Part shown: piece after piece, positions 1-10,598 of the stretch
How the letters are laid out: every line of letters starts with the position of its first letter
Numbering within the stretch: position 1 is the stretch's first letter
Source: Cladophialophora immunda
Lineage: Eukaryota > Ascomycota > Eurotiomycetes > Chaetothyriales > Herpotrichiellaceae
Length of the DNA stretch: 64,000 nucleotides
Assembly: GCF_000835495.1 (NCBI RefSeq)
Contig: NW_015622547.1
Coordinates: forward strand, 1,798,001-1,862,000
Direction: 5' to 3'
Notes under the pieces: generated by a model
What the model was told of the DNA's origin: nothing
What the model saw: the letters and a program-made list of their open reading frames with translations, nothing else
The model's database searches: none
Position numbers and translations under genes: made by a program

Positions 1-1169
1 TTCGCCACATCAGCCAAATCAAACTCGCCCTGCACTTCGATAACTTCAGATCGTTGCATACATCGACATTCGAAATAGACTTGGTCCTCGGTGAAAACTA
101 GACATCGGCGCGATAGCAATGCTTCTTGACATGTCCAGCCTCGCGTGTTCCATTTGGATTCTGCAATAACTTGGTCGACGAATGCCATTCCATACCAGAC
201 TTGAATCCCGCCAATTCTGGCCACTGGCTGAACTCGGCGTGGCGTCGATCCCACCCCGGGTAACCCGAAACTGGCGTCCTCCCCAGCAGCAGCTATTATA
301 GTCAATGACGCTCCACCGAATATGGATGACATTTGACGGATTTGCTCGGCCTTTCTTTCGGGAGATTTTTGATCAATGCAATATCTGTCAACCCAAAGGT
401 AAGGTATGTTCAGCTGCCTAGTGACAGTGATTGCGTCAAGGATCGTGTTTGGAACAAGCTGAGGTGATTGGAGGTCTGCAGCCCAGTCTCGGGTGTCCCC
501 AGAGTTCGCTGCGCCATCGCTTCCCCAAACATAACTGAGGGTAGTGTAAACGCAACCGTCAGGGGCATCGACAACAACCCGCGATTTCACATCAATGACC
601 TTCATCCCCGCCGGGATATCTCGAGCCTTGCAGGTATCACTATGCGTTATCTCGCAAACCTTAAGCCAACTAACAGCAGCCTTCGGGTCAAACATAGCCG
701 GGATGAGCTTGGGTTGGAACACTTGGTTTCTGTCCGAGCTGACCTCAGAACAGAAGACCCAACCGATACCCCATTTGATAGATTCTTGGTAATACCAGTC
801 TGGGGCATTGTCGATGGTCATGCAAATGAAGTCGAGGTTGGGTAAATACTCGCCGCCAGGTTTGTTTCTATTTGAGGACTTTTGAATGCTCCATAAAAAA
901 GACATGAACCCAAGGCGAGCTTCTTCCTGTAGAAACGTTTTCCGCCTCTGCACTTTTTCTTTCGCGACAGCAAACACTCGACACAGGGCGCACCCGTTCC
1001 GTGCTAATTCGTCGACGTTGTCTGGCAGTGTCGCTATAAACCGTGGCTTTTCATCTTCGAAAAGTTCTTCACAACTCTGACGGACAATGCTGCGAAGATC
1101 TATCGTTTTGCAAAAATCACAGAGCGCGTCGTCTGTAGTACTCATCTCGTCGTTGCAATAAAAGGCCAT
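1..1169 (-). CDS. HET-domain (heterokaryon incompatibility) protein, 3' part beyond left edge
   Basis: An open frame runs from an ATG at 1169 to the window edge without a stop (about 389 codons), so the C-terminus lies outside. The first 75 residues hold Cys pairs (CDFC near residue 18, CALC near residue 60), as is common ahead of HET domains. The HET domain follows with its three usual signatures: TLSYVWG, LWVDRYCID and RGWTCQEALLSRR. HET proteins act in non-self recognition and programmed cell death after hyphal fusion; the actual role of this copy is unknown. The canonical WIDxxCID reads WVDRYCID here. No intron is needed in the visible part. It is transcribed away from the GFA gene at 2161-2693. 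Confidence 0.88.
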   Translation of the reverse strand, partial: MAFYCNDEMSTTDDALCDFCKTIDLRSIVRQSCEELFEDEKPRFIATLPDNVDELARNGCALCRVFAVAKEKVQRRKTFLQEEARLGFMSFLWSIQKSSNRNKPGGEYLPNLDFICMTIDNAPDWYYQESIKWGIGWVFCSEVSSDRNQVFQPKLIPAMFDPKAAVSWLKVCEITHSDTCKARDIPAGMKVIDVKSRVVVDAPDGCVYTTLSYVWGSDGAANSGDTRDWAADLQSPQLVPNTILDAITVTRQLNIPYLWVDRYCIDQKSPERKAEQIRQMSSIFGGASLTIIAAAGEDASFGLPGVGSTPRRVQPVARIGGIQVWYGMAFVDQVIAESKWNTRGWTCQEALLSRRCLVFTEDQVYFECRCMQRSEVIEVQGEFDLADVA

Positions 1170-2160
1170 AGAATTTCAAAAATGACACCGTATACTATCA
1201 GACACAATTGCGAAAGCTCGTTCTCGTCGTGGATATCTGGAGGCTGAGCCGCGGCGGGGGAGTGGGATTTGGGCTGCGTGTCTGCTCATGCAGCGAATAG
1301 CAGGTGCAGAAGTGGCCATGTTACCCACGCCCCGGATAGCGCGGCAACTAGCTGTATTTCCGAAGGATGTCGAAATCGTGCACGCGAGCCTCAGGACCTC
1401 GAAAGTGCGTTTGCCCGTGATGGGAAGCTCGACATTCAGGACCATATGTGGAAAAGTATCACTCAGGCTGTCTCAGATGGAATTCGATAGAATCACGAGT
1501 TCTATACACCGCTGAGGAGCTGCAGAGATGAATTCGGTATGGCTCTCTGGTATTCCAGAAATTAGGGGGAGGAATTCCGCGTGGAAAGCTCAATGATGAG
1601 CGTTACCTTAATGTCTTATCCTTTCCCTTTGTGGTAACGAAAGACCGGTGGAAGTAAGAGAAAAACGTGAAAAGACTAAAGTAGGTCTCTCGAGATGAAG
1701 GATGCTGGCCGCTGCCTCTGGCGAATCACATTCAAGCCCACATTGATCGGGAGGAACTCGACGACGCCCTACGACTCTGAATACGCTCAAGGGAAATACT
1801 TGTCTCTCGTGACGAATACCAGGAGCTTGAACTTCCATTAGACTATAGACTTCAGTACCTAGACGGATAAAGCCGCGCGTCTAGTCAGAGAAGAGCAGCT
1901 TTTGGTCGGACTTTGAATGGTTCACTACGGGAATACTATTTTCCATTCTCATATTGTGTATCATTGTCTTTGTGGCCTCGAGGAGGAGCAGCATGTTGAA
2001 CCCACGCAGAGAGTCGTGGTGGCGGACCGGACAGCGAAAGTATTTTGTCATCACGCCGAACGATGAGGCTTGGAGCAAAGCGAGATGATGTTGCACAAGA
2101 CTGGTACGTAGATATAGTGGGCTTCGAATACACCCTTCTCGTGTTCGAAGGAGAGATTCT
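1170..2160. other. Intergenic spacer
   Basis: About 1 kb with short open frames on both strands but none with a recognisable domain, splice-linked continuation or good start context. It holds the promoter of the HET gene at 1-1169 and the downstream region of the GFA gene. No repeat or RNA gene was seen. Confidence 0.6.
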
Positions 2161-2693
2161 TCAGTAACGCGCCCTGTCCTGTGGATGAGCCGTAGCCTGA
2201 TCCCTGAGCGGCGCGCCGACGACGTCGAAGCTGATTTTCCGCGTCACATATCTGAGATCCTCGGGATCCATATTGCGGCTGTTGACGCCAATCTCGTCCA
2301 TGCTGCTTCGCTCGGGATACCAGAAACACCTACGGGCCCCAGTCAGGCTTGGGAAATCAGGCAGATTCGCTCTCCGGCTTAGAAAGCTCACGCAAAGAGG
2401 CGACGATTACGTGCATAGGTGGGAAAGTCTTACATGCAGCCACAGTTGTCACAGAAGTTGAAGGAGATATCCCGATCCCCCCAGACGTATTTCTTTACAT
2501 CGCCAGCTTTGTGCTTGTTGATGGTGACCTCTTCGGGCTTGTAGTAGATCCATGCAGCTGCATAGCGACGACAGAGAGTGCATTGGCATTCGTTGATCTC
2601 CTTCGGCTGATAAGGGACAATCACTTCGATCGCGCCGCAGTGGCAGGTTGATTTGAGCGGTGAGCTGGGAGATGGGTCCGCCATGTTGAGCAC
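2161..2693 (-). CDS. GFA/CENP-V domain protein (glutathione-dependent formaldehyde-activating enzyme-like)
   Basis: Two exons, 2693-2434 and 2329-2161, joined across a GTAAGA...TAG intron, give 142 residues, the usual length for single GFA-domain proteins. All Cys expected to bind two zinc ions are visible: CHCG (near residue 17), CQCTLC (near 37) and CDNCGC (near 80). The C-terminal part contains GVNSRNMDP, typical of the family. Formaldehyde activation has been claimed for the bacterial Gfa founder, but most fungal members have no known substrate. A start four codons in (MADP) is equally possible. Spliced junction reads CGCM-CFWYPE, continuing the family pattern. Confidence 0.82.
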
Positions 2694-3164
2694 ACCGTAG
2701 AATGGACAGTGATCAAGAGGAAGTTCTGAATTGCAGCACTTCTCGCTGACTTTTCGACAAGACCGCTAACTCCGATAAGGCTGGCTGACTAACCACATAT
2801 TCATTGGTCCACAAGATCAGATGAGATAGAGTATAGCTACCCGTGTGCATACATACAGTGGGGCAGGGATCAATGGGACTGACGGTGGAGACGCTACAGG
2901 GATGGATTTGCAGGGGCGGGTACGAGATATAGTATGTATGACGATGACCTCGAAAGTCGCCGCGGTAGAGGGGTAGAATTCATCCGTCGTCGACACAGGC
3001 AGCTCTTCATGGTTGATCTCGGGATGGAGAATTCGTCCGGCGATGCGGAGACTTTTCTCCTCCTTTACAGACCATGACCTGGATCTCTTTGCTGATATAA
3101 ACTGAGCTGACTCTTCTGAACTGAAAGCACACATCTTCTTGATCGCTGAACCCCCAGACCAAGA
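2694..3164. promoter_or_regulatory. Shared promoter region, GFA gene and amidohydrolase gene
   Basis: 471 bases between two divergent starts (2693 on minus, 3165 on plus). No clear TATA box or palindromic operator was recognised. It must contain both core promoters. Confidence 0.45.
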
Positions 3165-5051
3165 ATGGCCGCGACACGTCCTCGATCGTCAATCCTCTTA
3201 CGAGGTGGCACGGTGCTCACACACGACGACAATGACAACGTTGTTCCCCTGCAGGACACCGACGTTCTGGTTCGCGACGGTGTCATCGCCGACATTGGAA
3301 ACAACATCTCCCCTCCCACCAACGACACAGAAATCATAGACTGCAAGGGGAAAATCGTCTCGCCCGGCTTCGTGGACACGCATCACCATCTCTGGCAGAC
3401 GCAACTGAAGGGAAGGCATGCGGAGCAAGGATTGGTCGTATACATGTATACTGGTAGGGTCGAATCCCCCAGTCACTCGCCCAAATCAAGGGCAACCATT
3501 CTGCGCGTGGGAGTCTGTTAACCACAGCAAACTACAGGCAATATGATGTCCTACGCATATACCCCGGAGGATATGTACTGGGGCCAATTGTCGGGCTGTC
3601 TCGAGGCGATCCACGCCGGAACCACGACTGTCTTGGATCACGCTCATTGCGCCTACACCCCTGCCCATGGTGAGTCCTGTAGTCCTGCTGACAGTCCATC
3701 GATAAAAGGAATATATGACTGAGTGTACCGTCTGAAACAGCCGCGTCGGCTTTGGACGCAACCCTAGACTCAGGTATACGCTGCATCTTCGGATACAGCA
3801 TTCCCATGCGCATGTCCAAATGGGATGAGTCGCAGTGCATCCCCGATGAAGACCTCCTTCCAGAATGGGCACTGACGCAGATTGCGGAACTGGCTCAGAA
3901 GCACAATCGACCTGCCGCGACGGTCGAGATTGGTATGGGGTTTGACTTCTGGTTTCTTCCTCAAGGAATGGTCTTGGAAATGTTTGGAAAGCTGAGGAAA
4001 AGCGGACTAAGGGTGCTTACCACGCATGTTGGTTGCAATGCCTTTATGGGTGAGTGCTGCTGCAGACTCTGCTGAACTTCACGGCTCCGCCACTTGCAGT
4101 CCTGTGATAAGGCTGGGTCGCTTTGCTGGTGGTTTGGATTCGACAGAGCATCCCTGATGGGCTAACTTGAGACCTCCTCGCTATTCACCTAGGCTGACCC
4201 CCTTTGATCCTTCAGGTCTCCAATCCGCCATTCCCAAATTCCAATCATACAAACTCCTCCGCGCGCCCTATCCACCATCGGACACTGCACCGGGTATGCC
4301 TTTCCTACTTCTCTCGCACTGCAACGGTCTACCCCAGGAGGACCTCTCCCTCCTCGCGTCTACCAGCACCGCAATCTCAAGCACACCAGGCACCGAGGCC
4401 CAGATGGGCATGTCCTACCCAGTCGCACTGGACCCGGCGCTGAAGCACTCTGGCAGCGCGAACGTGTCCCTCGGCGTAGACTGCCACTCGAACGACCCGT
4501 CTTCCATCCCGCTCCAAGCGCGCATGCTGCTCCAGCTTGCGCGGGTTGAGAAGAACGCCCGTATCCTCGCGGATGGGAAGTTTCCGTCCCGAGACGTTAC
4601 CGGCACGTCGGAGGACGTATTCAACCTGGCGACCATCCGGGGCGCACGATGTCTCGGCCTGGACAAGGACATTGGAAGCATTGCGCCAGGCAAGCGGGCC
4701 GATCTGCTCGTCTTCGACGCACACGGCAGCATCGGGATGTTGAGCGCGGCGGAATATGATCCCGTCGTGGCGGTCGTGCGGTTCAGCGAGGCCGCGGATA
4801 TCGAGTACGTCCTCGTCGACGGCGTCGTGCGCAAGAGGGCGGGGAAGCTGGTTTCTACGCGTGTTGGCAGCCACACTGGTGAGAAGACGGGTGGAGTGAG
4901 GGACATGGAGTGGAGCGGGATCGCAGAACAAGTCCGACGCAGTCAGAGGGAGGTCCAAGGCCGCATCGACGGACTCAGCCTCGAGAAGGCCAGGGATATG
5001 ATGCTGAGCACCTATCACACCGACCTGGGCAGGCTGGTGGATGCCGAGTAA
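3165..5051 (+). CDS. Amidohydrolase, TrzN/AtzA/guanine-deaminase-like metal-dependent hydrolase
   Basis: Four exons, 3165-3453, 3538-3669, 3741-4049 and 4216-5051, give 521 residues. N-terminal beta domain with LRGGTVLT is followed by PGFVDTHHHLWQTQLKG, holding the HxH metal pair. Later metal-site residues are visible in VEIGMGFD, LSHCNGLP (His) and LGVDCHSND (Asp), and the C-terminal IAPGKRADLLVFD closes the composite beta domain. Members hydrolyse C-N or C-Cl bonds of heterocycles (deaminases, chlorohydrolases); the substrate here is unknown. No signal peptide, so probably cytosolic. Introns are 71-166 bp with GTAGGG/GTGAGT donors. The last exon is richer in G and C than the first three. 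It stands alone between two genes of other types, so context gives no hint of substrate. Confidence 0.9.
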
Positions 5052-5554
5052 GGGATGCGTAGGGAATCCTGGCTTTATCTAGATCACGGGTGCACACATG
5101 GCTAAAATTCCGTAGGCATCGATGAGGTTGAGGTATTGACACACCGAGTCCCGTGTTCCGGATGTGACCATCATGAACACCGTCAAGTTCGCCAGGAATG
5201 GGAGGACCTCTGCATAGAGAAACGCGGGACGTTCGAGGGACCTTTTGGGGTCTGAGCCCCTTGATGCCAAAAGTCCCCGCCGTTGTCCCCCTGCCAAGCC
5301 GTGTGAGTTCGTCCCGGCGTGGGGGCGAAATGACCATATTTGCGAAGTCGCATCGCCTTTTTTCCTTTCCATTTATCTTGAAATCCATTTCAATGTACAG
5401 CATTCCCCAAGATGCGAGACGCTGACTGCCTTCTATCCTTTCGTCCCGAGCAACAGCACAACTGGCCCCGCGCGGCACTGTCCGAAGCTTGTACAGTCTC
5501 CCCTGACTCTTCAGCCTGATCACTTCACGAGACTGGCCACCACAGGGCCGAGAA
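5052..5554. other. Intergenic spacer / promoter of HET gene
   Basis: 503 bases downstream of the amidohydrolase and upstream of the HET start at 5555. No recognisable gene or repeat. It must hold the HET gene promoter. Confidence 0.5.
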
Positions 5555-7460
5555 ATGAGGCTCATCAATACCCAGAGCCTCGAACTAGAGGAGTTTATAG
5601 GGGGAACTGTCCCGCCCTACATGATTCTTTCCCACACCTGGGCCGAGAACAATGACGATGAAGTCTCATTTCAAGACATGGGTTCACCCAGCCGCGTGTT
5701 CAAACCGGGCTACGAGAAAATCACTCACGCTTGCCACCTCGCATCCGATCAAAATGTCGGCCACGTCTGGATCGATACCTGCTGTATCGACAAGTCCAGC
5801 AGTGCGGAACTCACCGAGTCCATCAACTCGATGTTTCAGTACTACCGGAGGGCCGTCTCGTGCCTTGCCTACCTGGAAGATCTGGGCCCGAGCGATGACT
5901 CGCTCCCGGAGTGTCGCTGGATGACTCGTGGATGGACACTTCAAGAGCTGATAGCGCCAAAACACGTCGAATTCTACGACAAGAACTGGCGGCACCGAGG
6001 CACGAAACTCGACTTCGCAAAGGCGATATCCGAAGGCGCCAACATCCCAGGGCCGGTCCTGTCGGGGGACAAGAAGCTCGAAAGCTGCAGTGTGGCTGAG
6101 CGGATGTCTTGGGCGGCCGAGCGGAAAACCACCCGGGTCGAAGACATGGCGTACTGCCTGCTGGGCATCTTCGACGTCAACATGTCGTTGATCTACGGCG
6201 AAGGCCCCAAAGCTTTCAGGCGCCTGCAAGAAGAGATCATCAAGCGGAACAACGACCCGACCATTCTGGCATGGGGCGTGTCATCGCCGCACTACGGCTC
6301 GGTCTCGGGCGTACTGGCCGATTCGCCAGCCGTGTTCAAGGACAGTTCATGGATTGTCCCCAACGACGCGGATTTCCCAGAGTTCTCAATCACCAACAAG
6401 GGCCTCTTGATGTCGTCCAGGTCCAATCTGATGTTTGCCGCCCGCCCAAAGCTCCCCGGGGCTGAATATGACGAAGATCTCGAACGCCATGATCTGATTG
6501 TCATGTATTTCCTTGTCCTCGGCAAAGGTACTGAAGAAGATTCCGTGAGTGGGATCTGCTTGCGCAAGGTCGGGTCGGAAACTTTTGTGAGTCGTCGGCG
6601 CCTTCTCGAGCTCTTGCCTTTCGTTTTCTTTTCTTCTACTGTCCTTAAAGAGATGTTTATTTCCGAACTGTGTGGGCCGTCAAACTAATTGGGAAACTCC
6701 TCTCTGGCAGCATCGCGAGGGTCAAGTCGTGGTGGTTCCAACCTTTGCTGATCCATCCCTTTACTCCCACCGGAACTGGCCCGAACTCCAGAACTTTTAC
6801 ATCCTCATCGATATCAGCGTCAATCTGCCGGATGCCCTGGCCGCCCCGAGGAGAGAGGCAATTCACGTGCCAGACGCTGCTGACCTGCATTCTCCTCAGC
6901 TTGAGTGGAGTGCGCCTGAGCGTTTGTGGGATATGACCGACAACGTCTTTTTGAGGACGTATTCGTTGTCCTATCCCCGGTTTTCATTGGTTCTGGCATT
7001 GTGGTTTCAAATGCAGGTGCAGGAGACAGAGCTCAAGTTTATCGTCCTATGCGAGTACACCGGCCAAGGTCCTTCGTGCAAGCTGCTGAACGTGACGGAC
7101 AGCTTCGACGCGTCGTTGAAGACTCTGCTCATGCAAGCGCGAAGTTATCAAGACTGGCTGTCTTGGGAAGCCCTGAGCGCCCAGGCGCCCGTGATCAACA
7201 CGCTGACCCGTCACGAGTCCTTTCGTGTGGCGGACGGATCAATCTCGATTGCAGCCCGGTTTGAGAAAACCGCCGTCAAGCTCCACGCTACACAGGCCGA
7301 AGTCTACAGCCTCAAGTTCGAGGTCAAACACAAAGGGAGGAACGATGTCATTGCCAAAGCGCTGCCCAGAGACAGCCTGCCAAGTGAGACAGCGAAGGCG
7401 CCCATTCGGTCATGGGTCCGTTCTACGTTGTCCACCTTGCGTAGAGCCCCGAAATCTTGA
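5555..7460 (+). CDS. HET-domain protein of the HET-E/HET-D type
   Basis: Two exons, 5555-6586 and 6711-7460, give 593 residues. The start MRLINTQSLELEEFIGG and the order YMILSHTWAENNDDEV, VWIDTCCIDKSSSAEL, CRWMTRGWTLQEL follow the classic HET N-terminus seen in HET-E-1 relatives. Next come RVEDMAYCLLGIFDVNMS and YGEGPKAFRRLQEEI, the conserved segment that follows HET in this subfamily. No NACHT or WD40 part is attached; the last 250 residues form a beta-rich tail with no known motif. The stretch coded around 6960-7020 is odd and could be another small intron. The family acts in vegetative incompatibility; this gene's partner is not known. The 3' end faces the C2-protein gene on the other strand. 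Confidence 0.9.
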
Positions 7461-7577
7461 GCTGCGAGGAGAGTCTGAGATGATCCTACAAACGGAGCTG
7501 CCCCCTTGAGGGCAGAGCCTACGCTCCCTGAGCGGTCACTGACTCCGCCCCCCTTTGGAGACGGCAAGGGAACCGAA

Positions 7578-7652
7578 AAGGTAGAATTACAACTGACTAT
7601 TCCTCGTCTTCTCCCTCCTCTGCCGCAGAACCACACTGTCGACTCGCCTCCC
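7578..7652 (-). pseudogene. Relic matching the 3' end of the SDR gene at 37872-39110
   Basis: On the minus strand this tract ends in a TAA at 7587 and codes GRRVDSVVLRQ followed by ten residues and a stop. The functional SDR ends GRRVDSVVLRQ plus ten residues and TAA in exactly the same register, and 24 of about 25 bases are the same over the GTCGACAG-to-CGGCAG core. Farther upstream the similarity fades, and the SMP/C2 gene stops at 7786, so only a fragment remains. Its last residues are NSQL, not the SKL of the intact copy. It is best read as the remnant of a duplicated SDR gene. Confidence 0.6.
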
Positions 7653-7785
7653 AGAGCCCGAACTCAGATCCCACTCAGAAGAAGGAACGAAAACCAGTCC
7701 TGCCTTGTTACAGACAAGATGGATCTGAAGGGATTTGAGGTGCGGTCTAAGGAATGAAATTCCACCACATTTGTCGGACGTCTCA

Positions 7786-9443
7786 TCACTTGTGTCTATC
7801 AGGAAGCGCTGCTCCCTGTGGCATCTCTCCCGGGACAATGCCTCGGAGGCGAATGCTGGCCCTGACCGAGGCTCCACCACCAACGTCGAATTTCTGCTGG
7901 AGGGTCTTGTCGGGCGCCTCCGCCACACTCGCAAACGGGATGTCGACGGCTCCGATCTCCTTCTCGCCGTTCAGAAGCGCGATGCGGAAGTCGTCCGGGC
8001 TGCTGCCTACTAGATCGGTGGTGATGGGGAGTCGGAACGCCTGGTCGAAGGCAGGATTGCTGATGTCGGTGCCGGGCGCGTCGGTCTTGACGGCGGTCTG
8101 GAATCGGTGGGCCGTGCCCCACGTCACGACCACGCTCGGCTTCAGGTCTTCGCGCGGGCCCTTGATGCCGAAGGCGCTTGCGACGAGGATGGTGGCCATC
8201 CCGGAGAGGCGGCCGTCGCCCTTGTGGTCGGACGCGGTGAGGCTCCCGGCGTCGGCCACGTACTTGAAGAATGCGCACGAGATCGCGACCCTGCCGTCCG
8301 TTTCCTCGCCTTTGTGAACCAGAGGCAGTTCTTGGCTGCCTCCAGCCACCAGAATCTCGCGGACGGTGGTCACCGCCAGACCAACTTCATCATCTCCGTT
8401 GACGTCTTCGTCCAGCACGTCCACCTTGATGCACTGGTCGAAATCACTCACCACAAAGTCGTGCGTCTCGTTCCACGACGGCCTGTTCGTGTTGTTCCTG
8501 GTGGCCGTCTTCCACGACTCCTCCCCGCCCACGTCGACCTTGGCATAGCAGTCAGGAGCGGCACGAGTCAGCTTGTTGAACAACTTTCGCGTGGACGACT
8601 TGGCCTCCTCTCCAAAGCCCCACGCCTTCTCCACGGTCACCCGCACCATGCCAAGTGGGTAGTGGTACGTTTTGAAGTAGTCGGCGTTGGCGTCGAGCTT
8701 GACCAGGAATCGGTTGGGGAGTGTGAACATGGAGTTGATGATGCCGAGAATCACGCTGCGGACGGTGTCGTCGATGAGGGAGAAATCGGCCACGTTGGCC
8801 GCGCCCGTGAAATCAAGCTTCAGAACTGGTGGGTTGATGAATGAGATCTGGGCGGCTCCGATCTGCCATTGAGTGTCAATAGGAGGGGGAGAGGGCGGCA
8901 GTGGGCCGAAGATCTGCGTACCAGTGGTATGACATTTGTGAGAGGGCATAGCAGTATGGAGAGCCTGCCATGAAGCTGCACGCTTTTGACGCCCTAGATT
9001 TTAAATCAACGGAACAGTCACCCTAGTTTGGTCGCGGAAGCCGGCCACTCACGAGGGCAGGGATCATGTCTGCGTCCATTTCAATGTCGGCCTTGCCCAC
9101 CCAGTCGACGTTCAGGTCGAGCTTGATGCCGTGTTCCTCGCTCTTGGTGGTCTTCGCGTTCGACAGCCGCAGCGGGACCGGGCCGAGATCGATCTTGGTG
9201 AAGTGCAGGGTGGCCAGGGGCCCCGGCAGTATCGTCTTGAACATGGGCTCCACGATCTCCTTGACCATCTTGCTGCCCGCGGCGTTGATATTGGGCCACA
9301 GCTGCTTGACGATGTCGTTCAAGAACTCTGTCTGCAGCTTAGGGCACCGGCCTCACAAACCCCCAAATGCAGCTTTCCATATGGCTCTTACCTGCGGATT
9401 CACCGCCCCCTTCGGCAGTCAGCTTTTCGACGAGGCCCGACAT
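7786..9443 (-). CDS. SMP-domain and double-C2 lipid-transfer protein (tricalbin / extended-synaptotagmin-like)
   Basis: Four exons, 9443-9392, 9327-9053, 8993-8922 and 8862-7786, give 491 residues. The short first exon codes MSGLVEKLTAEGGGESA. The SMP domain covers about 15-190 (FLNDIVKQLWPNIN, LPGPLATLHFTKIDLG, LLCPLTNVIPL-IGAAQ, LPNRFLVKLD). A first C2 domain follows at about 205-330 (PDCYAKVDVGGEE, WNETHDFVV) and a second at about 345-480 (SVVVTWGTAHRFQTA, NPAFDQAFR). SMP domains carry lipids at membrane contact sites, and C2 domains dock to membranes, often with calcium. No N-terminal membrane hairpin is present, unlike true tricalbins, so membrane attachment would depend on the C2 domains. 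Introns are small (59-64 bp), and the third exon is only 72 bp. Confidence 0.88.
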
Positions 9444-10598
9444 GGTTCTTGCAACTGCGCTGTTAATTGACGGTTAGAACTAGGTATTCAGAGTCCTTGA
9501 GTCAGTACCATGGTGTGAGGAAGGCGGGGCTGTATTGCTTCGCAGCTGGAAGCAAACAAGCAAACAGCGACCACGAATAGTTGGCATATGACGTAATTCA
9601 TTCAGCTTGGTGCCACGACCGCGAGACTGGCTCGAGTGGCTCGACTGTTCTGGCCGAGTCCGTGGCATGTCACCACGATCCACACGAGGTAGTCGTTGCC
9701 GCTCTAGGCGTCCGTCTATGCGTACGAGATCGATCAGCGGAGAGGCGACTGGAGTGACTCGGGCTGCATCTAGCAACATCTCCTCTGTAGAATATGCCCT
9801 GTGCGAACCTTATGTCTCCACAATCCCGTTCCGTTTCCAGACCTGAACATCCTGCCATTTAAGCGGGCCTGCTTTGAGCTGTGGCTGTGCAATCCTGAGT
9901 GCCGCTTGATGGGCTCTCACTGCATAACCTGAGTGGCTGGACACGTGGGTCTTGGTTTTGGGCATCGTGCATGCTTCGGAGGGCCTGCTTCCGTCACCTC
10001 TCGACCGATTGTTGTTGTCGCGAATCCCTCGACGCCAGTTTGTCGGTCAAGGTCCCTGGAACAGAGTAGGTCGCTGATGCCAAATCGATGATGACGTTGC
10101 GCTCTGTCCCCTTTGCAAAGGTTGGAGGAACCGGAGACGTGTTATGACCGTCAAGAAGGGTGAAAACGAGGCTGCAGAAGGTTCCTCTGCTTTCCCCAGT
10201 CCACAGCAACCGGGCAGACAACTGAGAGCAGAGAATCCTCCTCACTGGTTAGCCTCTAATTCTTGTCGTTAGCGACTCCCAATCATCCAAGCTTCTGTAA
10301 AGCAGCTTTGTCCATGAGACGCTTTAGGCGTGGCCCAGTCTGGTGTGCCGGATAATGCTGCCTCCAGCCTAACCTGGGCTTACACCGCTACTTGCCCGCC
10401 GTCCAAGTTTGCCAGGCTCCGACTGTCGCTCACAGAAGAAAGAAGGGGGGGACATCCTTCCTCCCTATCGCTCTTTGAATGAACAGCCAGAATCACCACC
10501 AAGTTCTAAAACTCGGACGCGCTAGGTGTGCTCTGACTCAGAGAGGCTTCGTTAAGGCCGTGCCACTGTGAAAGGCTGAATCTCAAAAGTGGCCCATA
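9444..10598. other. Intergenic spacer with two divergent promoters
   Basis: 1.15 kb between the start of the SMP/C2 gene (minus) and the start of the WD40 gene (plus). Short open frames occur (for example 83 codons on minus, 9994-10245) but show no family motif. Nothing else recognisable. Confidence 0.5.

Noticed and set aside
1608..1838. 76-codon minus-strand frame in the 1.2-2.2 kb spacer
   Set aside because: No family resemblance and no support beyond chance length.
8107..8844. 245-codon plus-strand frame opposite the C2 domains
   Set aside because: Antisense shadow of the SMP/C2 gene without a family match.
9994..10245. 83-codon minus-strand frame in the 9.4-10.6 kb spacer
   Set aside because: No motif, no splice-linked partner and no good start context.
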